Source: JBBROS01 sp043748985
GTDB lineage: Bacteria > Pseudomonadota > Alphaproteobacteria > Acetobacterales > Acetobacteraceae
Reading direction: 5' to 3'
Length of the DNA: 12,832 bases
Assembly (NCBI GenBank): GCA_043748985.1
Contig: JAYVEG010000155.1
Span: 1 to 12,832, forward strand
Under the pieces are notes generated by a model that ran no database searches, had not been told where the DNA came from, and was given only the letters and a program-made list of their open reading frames with translations. Position 1 is the stretch's first letter, and the number at the start of each line of letters is the position of its first letter. The translations under genes and the position numbers were made by a program. Positions 1 through 6,822 of this stretch are shown piece by piece.

Positions 1-1008
1 CACCGCCTCTGCTCCAACGAAAGCCCGCTCGGCCCCAGCCCCCGCGCCATCGCCGCCGCAACCGCCGCCCTGGCCCGCTGCCACGAATACCCCGAGGGCG
101 AAGGCGGCCCCCTCATCCAGGCCATCGCCGCCCATTTCGCAGTCCCCCCCGACCGTATCCGTAGCGGCCCCGGCTCCGACACGCTGGTGCTGAACGCGGT
201 CCTGGCCTTCGCCGGCTCCGGCGACGAGGTGCTCTTCCCCGCGCGCGGCTACGCCCGTTACCAGCGCAACGCGCTGATCGCCGGCGCCACACCCCTCCCG
301 GTCCCCGATACAGACTTTCGCGCTGACCTCGATGCCATGCTGCACGCCGTCACCCCCCAGACCCGCCTCGTCATGCTAGCCAACCCCGACAACCCCTCCG
401 GCGCAATGCTGCCGGCGGCGCAAATCGAGGCCTTCCACGCCCGCCTGCCGCCCCACGTGCTCCTGCTGCTGGACGGCGCCTACGCCGAATATGTCCGCGA
501 CCCCGCCTACGGCGATGGCGGCCTGGCCCTCTCTGCCCGGTCGGACAACGTCCTTGTCAGCCGGACCTTCTCCAAACTGTTCGGCATGGCGGGAATGCGG
601 CTCGGTTGGCTGACCGGCGCGCCGCCGCTGCTGGATGCGGTCGGCAAGGTCGCCCCGACCTTTCCGGTCAGCGTGCCCGCCCTTGCCGCCGGTCTCGCCG
701 CCTTGGCCGACCATGCGCATCAATGTGCCGCCCGCGCGCATAACGACCACTGGCTGCCCTGGCTCGCTGAACGCCTCGCCCGCTGCCCCGGCCTGACGAT
801 CTACCCCAGCCAGTCCAACTTCCTCCTGATCGGCTTCCCCAGCCCCGACCTCGTCCACGCCTGCACCGCTCACCTTGCCGCCCAAGGTCTGCTCGTGCGC
901 GCCTTCGGTCCCGGCGCCCATGCCAGCCAGATGCGCATCTCGATCGGCGCCGCCCCCGCCCTGCAACACGCCGCCGGCCTCATCGAAGCCTTTCTCGCGA
1001 CCGGCTAA
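1..1008 (+). CDS. hisC: HisC-type PLP-dependent aminotransferase (5' partial)
   Basis: The frame is open from base 1, so the gene begins outside the window; about 335 residues are visible and roughly 25 N-terminal residues are missing compared with usual HisC lengths of ~360. Visible landmarks are SNESPLGPSP near the start (substrate/PLP pocket of the HisC family), NPDNPSG (361-420 region), DGAYAEY, and SRTFSKLFGMAGMRLG, which holds the Schiff-base lysine at 574-576 and the arginine-containing AGxRxG segment. These define a fold-type I aminotransferase of the histidinol-phosphate/aromatic type. The likely reaction is transamination of histidinol phosphate or an aromatic amino acid in the cytoplasm. 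No other his gene is visible, so a HisC paralogue with aromatic or other specificity is quite possible. The family is sure; the exact substrate is not. Confidence 0.85.
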   Translation, partial: HRLCSNESPLGPSPRAIAAATAALARCHEYPEGEGGPLIQAIAAHFAVPPDRIRSGPGSDTLVLNAVLAFAGSGDEVLFPARGYARYQRNALIAGATPLPVPDTDFRADLDAMLHAVTPQTRLVMLANPDNPSGAMLPAAQIEAFHARLPPHVLLLLDGAYAEYVRDPAYGDGGLALSARSDNVLVSRTFSKLFGMAGMRLGWLTGAPPLLDAVGKVAPTFPVSVPALAAGLAALADHAHQCAARAHNDHWLPWLAERLARCPGLTIYPSQSNFLLIGFPSPDLVHACTAHLAAQGLLVRAFGPGAHASQMRISIGAAPALQHAAGLIEAFLATG

Positions 1009-1385
1009 ACGCCGCGTGCGGCCACCTTGTCCGGTGAGGTCTCCGGCATCGCCGTGACCAATGCGACGACAACCACGCAGGTGCCGCCCCGGACTCCAGC
1101 CCCAGCATCAACGGCCGACACCGCCGGACCGAACACGTCGCCGACCACGGCGATGGCGACGCTGGCGACCATGACCGGCCAGGCTGTGCTGCTCCATTCC
1201 GAACCATCCGAAATGATCGATCGCCAGCGACATCAGGATGTTCGCCGTGATTGTCAGCCCCGCGAACGGCCCGGCCCGACCTTGTTGACGAACAGCAGCC
1301 CCATGACCACGGCAAAGACCCCGATCAGCCCGCCCACCGGCGCCCGCCACGGCATGCCCGCAACGCCCTTGGCTGTCGGGTAAGG
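1005..1385 (-). pseudogene. YdcZ/DUF606 (DMT-type) transporter relic, truncated and frameshifted
   Basis: Three reading frames on the minus strand together spell the C-terminal half of a YdcZ-like small membrane transporter. From ~1379 down comes GMPWRAPVGGLIGVFAVVMG followed by LLFVNKVGPG; after a frameshift near 1268-1278 comes GPFAGLTITANILMSLAIDH then FGWFGMEQHSLA; after another near 1170-1185 comes MVASVAIAVVGDVF, which could be the last helix. The 'N-x-LxSLxIDHFGxFG' stretch is typical of this family. The N-terminal half (two of the usual helices) is absent, and the relic starts right at the arsB stop codon. The final ~45 codons to a stop at 1005-1007 have a hydrophobic patch but no clear match. 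The relic tail overlaps the aminotransferase stop. Sequencing error could explain the frameshifts but not the missing half. Confidence 0.65.
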
Positions 1386-1386
1386 T

Positions 1387-2655
1387 TCAGCCGATGGCGA
1401 ATGCGGCGGCAATGGCCAGGATCAGCGCAGGTGGCATCACCAGCGCGCCCAGCTTCAGGAACGTCCAGGCGCTTACGCTCTGGCCCTCGCGCCGCAGCGC
1501 CGTCAGCCACAGGATCGTCGCGAGCGAGCCCGTCACGGACAGGTTTGGACCCAGGTCCACACCGATCAGCACGGCGCTCCGCACAGGGTCGGGCACGCTG
1601 GCCAGCTCGACCACCCGCCCCGCCACCAGACCGGCGGGCAGGTTGTTCACCAGGTTGCAACCGAACGCCAACGCCACCCCAGTGACCCAGGCGGCCAAAC
1701 CCGCCGAGTGCTGCACCAGATCGTGCAGCTTATCGGCCAGATCCCGCGTCACCCCGGTCTTGTCCAATGCCTCTACCAGCACGAACAGCCCGGCGACCAG
1801 CGGGAGAACGCCCCACGAGATCTGCTTGGCAACCGCCAGCGGACCAGACTTCGAACGCGGTAGCACCAGCATCGCCGTGGCAAGCCCCGCCAGGAAGGTC
1901 GGCAGCCCCAGCTCGATCCCCAACCCCGACGACACCAGCAACACGATCGCGGTGCCGACGATGCCGAAGGCGGCCAGCGTGCCGGCCCCCGACAGTGCGG
2001 GAAGGTCGATCTCGGTCGAAATCTCCTGCCGCAGCGCATCGCGCTGGGTCCATCGCAGCACGGCATAGGTGGCCGCGATCGACAGCACCGACGGCAGCGC
2101 GAACCGCGGCAACCAGGTCAGCAGCGGCGGCATGTGACTGCCGTAGATCACCAGGTTGGCCGGGTTGGAAATGGGCAGCACGAAACTGGCCGCGTTGGCG
2201 ATGAACGCGCAGATCAGCAGATAGGGCAGGGGCTGCTTCGCATCGGCCGCCCGGGCCACGGCAGCCACCGCAGGCGTCAGCACGACGGCCGTCGCGTCGT
2301 TGGAAAGGAAGACCGTGACGATGGCCCCTACGGCGAAAACAAGGCTGAACAGCCGCGTGGCGGACCCCCGTGCCATCCGGGCCGCGCGGGCGGCCAGCCA
2401 GTCGAACAGCCCCTCCTGCCGCGCCAGCTCCGACAGCAGCATCATCCCGGTCAGGAACAGGTAGACGTTCGCGCCCTTTGCAACGCCCGCCCAGGCGTCG
2501 CCCGGCGACAGCAGCCCCAGCAGCACCAGCAAACCGGCGCTGCCCACCGCCCACGTGAACTCCGGCCAGGAAAACGGCCGCACGATCACTCCGGCCGTGG
2601 CCAGGGCCACAATGCCCCATGTGGCCCAGGACGAGGCGAGGATGCCGCCCGTCAT
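1387..2655 (-). CDS. arsB: ArsB/SLC13-family inner-membrane efflux permease
   Basis: This 422-residue protein has about ten to twelve hydrophobic segments and fits the ArsB arsenite/antimonite carrier in length (family ~425-430). Signature segments are FLSNDATAVVLTP (residues ~116-128), CAFIANAASFVLPISNPANL (~149-168) and its inverted-repeat counterpart NLVNNLPAGLVAG (~334-346) followed by GVDLGPNLSVTGSLATILWL (~365-384). Together these form the paired 'SND..P..NPAN' ion-binding repeats of the ion-transporter superfamily. The start chosen is the ATG at 2653-2655; an in-frame upstream extension to 2784 is antisense-like sequence with no family resemblance. The start overlaps the upstream fragment's stop as TGATG, suggesting translational coupling. 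The expected role is expulsion of As(III)/Sb(III) or a related anion. No arsR, arsC or arsA is visible, so the substrate is inferred from family alone. Confidence 0.85.
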   Translation of the reverse strand: MTGGILASSWATWGIVALATAGVIVRPFSWPEFTWAVGSAGLLVLLGLLSPGDAWAGVAKGANVYLFLTGMMLLSELARQEGLFDWLAARAARMARGSATRLFSLVFAVGAIVTVFLSNDATAVVLTPAVAAVARAADAKQPLPYLLICAFIANAASFVLPISNPANLVIYGSHMPPLLTWLPRFALPSVLSIAATYAVLRWTQRDALRQEISTEIDLPALSGAGTLAAFGIVGTAIVLLVSSGLGIELGLPTFLAGLATAMLVLPRSKSGPLAVAKQISWGVLPLVAGLFVLVEALDKTGVTRDLADKLHDLVQHSAGLAAWVTGVALAFGCNLVNNLPAGLVAGRVVELASVPDPVRSAVLIGVDLGPNLSVTGSLATILWLTALRREGQSVSAWTFLKLGALVMPPALILAIAAAFAIG

Positions 2656-3071
2656 CACGCCCGCCCATTGCGGTTCGGCCCCAGCCGCATGTCGAAAATC
2701 GACCCCTCCGGCCACGCGCCGATGCGGTCGCCATCGCTGCCATCCCCGCGGCGCTGCGGCGACGTCCAATCCGCGGCCTGGCACTCGACCCGACCCTTAT
2801 CCACCCAACCCCTGGCATCACGGGCACGCACGCCGATCAGAATCCCGTCCGGCACGACCGCCTGCCACACCGCCCCTGGCATCGGCGTCATCGGCGCCCA
2901 CTCCTTGTCGTCCACACGCACCTCGACCGGTTCGATCGGCACATCGCCGACGACTTTCGCACGCACCAGGAACGGTCCAGCACCCGCTCGGTTCAAGGTC
3001 GTTGCGAGACGGCGATCGACCGGCGCCGTGATCAGCACGCAGGGCCACGCCTGGTCCAGCGGCTTGAACCG
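2655..3071 (-). pseudogene. C-terminal fragment of a larger protein with an Ig-like domain (possibly a metallophosphoesterase)
   Basis: An open stretch reads RFKPLDQAWPCVLITAPVD and continues for ~138 codons after an in-frame stop at 3072-3074; a GTG at 3036-3038 could start a 127-residue product. The middle part (VRAKVVGD, VEVRVDD, VRARDARGWVD) has the alternating pattern of a small beta-sandwich like the C-terminal domains of some calcineurin-type phosphoesterases. The match is from memory of the pattern and is tentative. Coding resemblance appears to continue upstream in shifted frames (AVYGRGV in one frame, TLTVQ in another, within 3075-3110), which suggests a decayed longer gene rather than a real short one. 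The stop TGA (2655-2657) shares bases with the arsB ATG, so it may still deliver ribosomes to arsB. Confidence 0.5.
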
Positions 3072-3148
3072 TCAGCGTACCCCGCGGCCATAAACCGCGG
3101 CGACAGATAAGCCCGATGGCCCCTCCTCGATCTGCCCGGTCGAGCGCG

Positions 3149-3365
3149 TCACCCACTGAGCAGCAGGAACAAGACGACAGCGACAACCCCGGGATTGAGA
3201 CCCCGGACGTTCAGCCCAAGATAGCTCAGCAGCACCGCGAGCGCGCATACAAGCCTCAGGCAGCCGAATATGGCCGGGCACTAAGATAGGGCAGGGGGAC
3301 ACTCACCCCCACGAGAATCGCCATGAGGATCGCATCGATCCGCCTGGGGGTGAAGCTCAGGTGCG
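3149..3365 (-). pseudogene. Membrane-protein C-terminal relic (two helices, frameshifted)
   Basis: Two frames join into a believable membrane-protein tail. The first frame gives FTPRRIDAILMAILVGVSVP then LPYLSARPYSAA, ending at TGA 3256-3258. The next frame, entered by a one-base shift at about 3257, continues LRLVCALAVLLSYLGLNVRG then LNPGVVAVVLFLLLSG and ends at TGA 3149-3151. The positively charged PRRID followed by a hydrophobic run, and the two further hydrophobic runs, look like a short cytoplasmic linker and transmembrane helices. I do not recognise the family. There is no sign of the N-terminal part; upstream of ~3365 the other strand carries a methyltransferase fragment. It is called a relic because of the frameshift and missing front, not because of a database match. 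Confidence 0.45.
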
Positions 3366-3390
3366 GCGCGTCAGCCGACGATCTGTCTCC

Positions 3391-3606
3391 GCAGCCCCCG
3401 CCCGCGCCGGCTACGACGTCATCTGCGCCGATATCGAACCCAAGTTCCTCCACCCCGCGCAACGCCAGGCCGAAAGCCTCGGCTGCCGCGTCACCACCCA
3501 CCACGGCCCAATCGCCGACCGACCCTTCCCCTGCCCCGAAGCCCCGCGCGCCGACGCAGCCGTCTTATTCGAGGTCCTTCACCACGCCTTCGAGCAATGC
3601 GCCGTC
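3391..3606 (+). pseudogene. SAM-dependent methyltransferase fragment
   Basis: The frame beginning at the GTG at 3361 contains ARAGYDVICADIEPKFLHPA, then a segment like LGCRVTTHHGPIADRPFP, then DAAVLFEVLHHAFE. This order (beta-2 acidic loop 'CADIEP', then a post-III 'HHxFE' segment) is that of class I methyltransferases often found in polysaccharide loci. The glycine-rich motif I that should precede it is absent, and the reading after ~3606 runs into a dispersed repeat (3622-3658), so only about 70 residues remain. No ribosome binding site or plausible full-length gene is present. It is read as a relic of the same polysaccharide locus as the two glycosyltransferases on its right. Confidence 0.55.
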
Positions 3607-3621
3607 CTTGCGGGCCTTTCC

Positions 3622-3658
3622 TGCTCCTCCGTGTCTCCTCAGTGCTTTCTGTGTGAAC
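3622..3658. repeat. Degenerate copy of the dispersed CACAGAG-type element
   Basis: Read on the minus strand this stretch gives TTCACACAGAAAG, then ACTGAGGAGACACGGAGGAG. That closely resembles the left end of the element at 8345-8380 (ATTCACCACAGAGAAAG then TTAGAGGAGAAA). It lies exactly between the methyltransferase relic and the 3' end of the GT2 gene. Only one arm is recognisable. Confidence 0.5.
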
Positions 3659-3663
3659 TCGAA

Positions 3664-5283
3664 CTACCCCGGCGGACTCAACAAAAACGAATGATCGTAC
3701 CGCGAAAAATGCCGGTTATAGAATCCGTCATCATCCAGAACCGCCCCCCACCGATCCCGCATAAACCGACATTCCCGCCGAAACCGCTCCGCCGTCGCCG
3801 GCGTGTCGTCCGGCCCGCGCGAAGCGGACTCCAGATGATGCAGCAGCGCATACGGCGTCCACACCACCCGCAACCCAAGCGCCCGGATGCGCAGGCAGAG
3901 ATCGAGGTCGTTCAGCGCGACGGTCAGGTTCACCGCGTCCAGCCCCCCCACTGCCTCGAACACCTCCCGCCGCAGCGCCAGGCACGCCGCCGTCACCGCC
4001 GCCACCTCCCGCGTCAGCACGAACTGCTCCGCATATCCCGCCGCATCCCCTCGAGCCCCCAGCCCGAAATGCCCGGCCACCCCCGGCCCCCCCTCGAAGC
4101 TGCCCACCCCCAGCACGACCCCCGCATGCTGGATCACCCCGTTCTCGAACAGCAGCTTCGCCCCCACCGCACCCACATCGGGCCGCATGGCATGCCCCAC
4201 CATCTCCGACAGCCACTCCGCCCCGATCACCACCACGTCGCTGTTCAGCAGCACCAGCACCGACCCCGTCGACGCGGCCACCGCGGCATTGTTGATGGCG
4301 CTGTAGTTGAATGGCCCAGGCATTCGCAGCACGCGCACCCGCGGATCGCGCGCCAGATCGTTCAGCAGCGCGAGCGTCTCCGGATCCACGCTGTCGTTGT
4401 CGGCGATCAACAGCTCGATGTCCGGATAGTCCGTCCGCTCCAGCACGCCCTCGGTGCAGCGCGCCAGCAGCGCCGGGTTGTCGCGCACGGGCACGATGAC
4501 GCTGACCCGCGGCACCGGCGCCGCCACCCGCCATCGCACCCGGCACCGGCCCGGCAGGATGCTGGAGGGAACCAATTCGGGCGTTGTCGCCGCTGTGCCA
4601 AGCCGGCTCAGCGCATCGCAAACGGCGTCGGCCGCCGGGGCCGCCCGGCGCGCACCGGCGCGATGGGCCAGGATATCCGGCACATGACGGATCACGACGT
4701 CCGGTCCCGCCAGGCGCAGCGCAATTTCATGCGGCGTCGGGTTCTTCAAGGCCAACGCAGGTCTCAGGCGATCCATGCGCACAGCGCAGACCGTACCGAC
4801 CAGGGCCTGCTCCAGCGCCAGGTCGATGCTCCATGCCGGCTTATGGAACGGATCAAGCCGCTCGCCCGCCGGACCGATCCGGTCCTCGTCGCCGTAGACC
4901 AGGTCGGCATCGCCATTCTGCGCGAACACCGCAGGCGCGTTCGCCGCCAGGCTGCAACCCTGATCCAGCACCACCACCAGATCCGACGCCCGCGCCTGCG
5001 CCAGAATCGTCCCGAGATCCGCCGTCCCCTCTGCAACCCGAGTGATCCGCCGGTCCCCCTTCGCCGCACGAACCGTCGCGACAGACCAAGGCGCCATGGG
5101 CACCAGCAGTAGGCGCCAATGCGGCTCGGCCACAACCCGCAGCGCCTCGATCGCCGGCACCTCTTCCGCCCCCACCGGCAGCACCACCCACACGACCGAC
5201 CCCGCCGGCGCACCCCGGCCCCACCCCATCATGGCTCGCAGCCGCCCGGCCAGCGATGGCCATAACCCGCTTTTTGTGCCCAC
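3664..5283 (-). CDS. Tandem-domain family 2 glycosyltransferase (O-antigen/polysaccharide type)
   Basis: The protein is ~539 residues from the GTG at 5281-5283. That start is preceded by AAGGAAGG with 8 nt spacing, and it avoids overlap with the GT4 relic on the other strand; the frame is open to 5370, and ATG codons at 5230-5235 are alternatives. The N-terminal half (~30-210) looks like a shortened GT2 domain with DLVYGDEDRI and LDPFHKPAW, typical of rhamnan/O-antigen tandem transferases, but with VLDQGCS where a DxD-like motif is expected. The C-terminal half holds a full GT2 domain: VSVIVPVRDN, IADNDSVDPETL, PGPFNYSAINNA, LLNSDVVVI (DxD equivalent), NGVIQHAGVVLG, ALNDLDLCLRI and HHLESASRG. 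It probably adds a sugar to a surface glycan at the cytoplasmic membrane face. Neighbouring GT4 and methyltransferase relics support a polysaccharide context. Confidence 0.85.
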   Translation of the reverse strand: MGTKSGLWPSLAGRLRAMMGWGRGAPAGSVVWVVLPVGAEEVPAIEALRVVAEPHWRLLLVPMAPWSVATVRAAKGDRRITRVAEGTADLGTILAQARASDLVVVLDQGCSLAANAPAVFAQNGDADLVYGDEDRIGPAGERLDPFHKPAWSIDLALEQALVGTVCAVRMDRLRPALALKNPTPHEIALRLAGPDVVIRHVPDILAHRAGARRAAPAADAVCDALSRLGTAATTPELVPSSILPGRCRVRWRVAAPVPRVSVIVPVRDNPALLARCTEGVLERTDYPDIELLIADNDSVDPETLALLNDLARDPRVRVLRMPGPFNYSAINNAAVAASTGSVLVLLNSDVVVIGAEWLSEMVGHAMRPDVGAVGAKLLFENGVIQHAGVVLGVGSFEGGPGVAGHFGLGARGDAAGYAEQFVLTREVAAVTAACLALRREVFEAVGGLDAVNLTVALNDLDLCLRIRALGLRVVWTPYALLHHLESASRGPDDTPATAERFRRECRFMRDRWGAVLDDDGFYNRHFSRYDHSFLLSPPG

Positions 5284-5326
5284 CCGCTCCAGCCTTCCTT
5301 GTGTCCTGCCCGCCACGGCGGGATAG

Positions 5327-5840
5327 CGAACCGATCTGACAGGTGCGCAAGCCGCCGCCCGCGCACTCATCGCCGGCTACCGCGCGTTCATAGCCTACTT
5401 CCAATATGCCAGCACCCACATCGACGCCGGCCTCGCCGCGATCCAGGCCCTCGAAACCCCCATCGAGATCGTCTACCCCCCCATGTCCGCCTTCGCCGGC
5501 GAGGCCACCCACAAGCAGCCCATGACCCTCTCCGTCGGCCGTTTCGTCGCCGGCGGCCGATCCGGGCCTCGCCGAGCATTTCGGCATCAGCCTCGTCGAG
5601 GCCATGTCCGCCCAAGCCACGGTCATCGCCTTCGACGCCGGCGGCCCCGCCGAGATCGTCACCCCCGGCATCGACGGCCTCCTCTTCCAGTCCGAGGCAG
5701 AGCGCCTCGACCTCACCGAGCGCCTCATGCAGCAAGCCGCCGAGTCCGAGCGCCTCGCCTTGGGACAGGCGGCCCAGCGCCGCGCCACCCATTTCTCGAC
5801 CCAGGCCTTCATCGAGCGCGTGCGAGCGGTCCTCCGCTAG
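5327..5840 (+). pseudogene. GT4 glycosyltransferase relic with internal deletion
   Basis: The reading starts after a stop at 5324-5326. Frame one gives ALIAGYRAFIAYFQYASTHI, then IEIVYPPMSAFAGEATHKQP and LSVGRFVAGG, the linker into the C-terminal domain of group 1 (GT4) transferases. At ~5560 the frame changes and the sequence continues DPGLAEHFGISLVEAMSAQA, then FDAGGPAEIVTPGIDGLLF, the nucleotide-sugar binding 'E..G...vEAm' region, ending at TAG 5838-5840. Between GRFVAGG and DPGLAEHFG about 100-150 residues of a normal GT4 protein are missing, and the whole N-terminal domain is missing too. So there is a 5' truncation, an internal deletion and a frame change, making it non-functional. Part of its start is antisense to the long form of the GT2 gene. 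Confidence 0.75.
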
Positions 5841-5884
5841 GTGTGGGCTGGACGCCGGGACCGCGGTTGCGGCATAAAAATCCC

Positions 5885-5890
5885 GAGGGG
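5885..5890 (+). promoter_or_regulatory. Ribosome binding site of the formyltransferase gene
   Basis: GAGGGG lies 5 nt before the ATG at 5896 and fixes this start. Confidence 0.7.
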
Positions 5891-5895
5891 ACACC

Positions 5896-6813
5896 ATGCG
5901 CATTGCAATCATCGGTCAGCAGGATTTCGGCAAAGCCACGCTAGAGGCATTCACCGCCCGCGGCGACACCGTGGCCGCGGTGTTCTGCGCCCCGGATGCC
6001 GGCCGCCCCGACCCCCTGCGCGTCGCCGCCGAAGCCGCAGCAATCCCCGTCTTCCAATTCCCCCGCCTCACCGACCCGGCCGCCAGCGAAGCCCTTCGCG
6101 CCGCCGACGTGGAGCTGGGTGTCATGGCCTACGTCACCCAGTTCGCCCCCAAATCCTTCTGCGGCATCCCCCGCCACGGCACCATCCAGTTCCACCCCAG
6201 CCTGCTTCCGCTGCACCGCGGCGCCTCCTCCATGGGTTGGGCCATCATGCTCGGCCGAACCGAAACCGGCTTCAGCATCTTCCGCCCCGTCGACGGACTC
6301 GACGAAGGCCCCCTGATCCTCCAGCGCACGGTCCCCATCGGCCCCGACGAAACCCTCGGTGCCCTCTACTTCAACAAGATCTTCCCCCAGGGCGTCGCGG
6401 GCCTGCTCGAAGCCGCTGACCACGTCATCGCCGGCACCGCGACCGAGACGCCACAGCCCGAAGCCGACGCCGGCTACGAAGGTATCATCGGCGCCGCCGA
6501 ATCCCGCATCCACTGGCACACCCACGTCGATATCGTCTTCAACCTCATCCGCGGCTGCAATCCGGCCCCAGGCGCCTGGACCACCCTGGCCGGCCGCAAG
6601 CTGCATCTCTTCGACTGCCGCAAGCGCATTGCCGCCACCTTCGGCTCGATCAAGGGCAAGAAGATCGGCCAGGTCGTCGCCATCGACCCCGCAGGCGTCA
6701 CCATCCTCGCCCAAGGCGGCTTCATCGAAGTCCAACGCCTCCGCTGGGAAGACGGCAAGAAAACTCCCGCCCAAGAAGCCGGCCTGGAAGTCGGCACGAT
6801 GTTGGGCGGCTAA
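5896..6813 (+). CDS. Formyltransferase-fold protein, 10-formyl-THF hydrolase-like
   Basis: The 305-residue protein begins MRIAIIGQQDFGKATLEAF, the Rossmann-like formyltransferase N-terminus. It carries FHPSLLPLHRGASSMGWAI (99-117) and the loop DGLDEGPLILQ (133-143). His100 and Asp136 are 36 residues apart, as are the catalytic His and Asp of the Fmt family and of the hydrolase domain of 10-formyl-THF dehydrogenase. The second domain has QPEADAGYEGI (187-197) and IRGCNPAPGAWT (218-229), features shared with the dehydrogenase's hydrolase domain more than with bacterial Fmt. The position that is Asn in Fmt (two before His) is Gln98. I infer a cytoplasmic enzyme that binds 10-formyl-THF and either hydrolyses it or formylates a small molecule; initiator-tRNA formylation is unlikely. 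It stands alone, convergent with the liv operon. Confidence 0.85.
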   Translation: MRIAIIGQQDFGKATLEAFTARGDTVAAVFCAPDAGRPDPLRVAAEAAAIPVFQFPRLTDPAASEALRAADVELGVMAYVTQFAPKSFCGIPRHGTIQFHPSLLPLHRGASSMGWAIMLGRTETGFSIFRPVDGLDEGPLILQRTVPIGPDETLGALYFNKIFPQGVAGLLEAADHVIAGTATETPQPEADAGYEGIIGAAESRIHWHTHVDIVFNLIRGCNPAPGAWTTLAGRKLHLFDCRKRIAATFGSIKGKKIGQVVAIDPAGVTILAQGGFIEVQRLRWEDGKKTPAQEAGLEVGTMLGG

Positions 6814-6821
6814 AAGCCGCC
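6805..6821 (+). terminator. Hairpin spanning the formyltransferase stop codon
   Basis: GGCGGC-TAAAA-GCCGCC is a perfect 6-bp stem whose loop contains the TAA stop. No T-run follows, so intrinsic termination is uncertain, but it lies at the end of a gene in a convergent gap. Confidence 0.4.
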
Positions 6822-6822
6822 T

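Noticed and set aside
376..969. Long minus-strand open frame opposite the aminotransferase
   Set aside because: It is antisense to a clearly conserved PLP enzyme, and its Gly/Ala/Arg-rich translation has no domain-like pattern; such shadows are common at this GC content.
3082..3100. Two CCGCGG palindromes 13 nt apart
   Set aside because: Short CG-only palindromes are expected by chance here, and there is no adjacent gene start that they could control.
3361..5112. 583-codon + strand open frame opposite the GT2 glycosyltransferase
   Set aside because: Beyond the methyltransferase fragment (to ~3606) it is a Pro/Arg/His-rich shadow of the conserved GT2 gene.
5308..5321. CCCGCC-AC-GGCGGG inverted repeat upstream of the GT2 start
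   Set aside because: The stem is short with a minimal loop, lacks a T-run or repeat partner, and lies within relic sequence; it is not distinguishable from GC-rich background.
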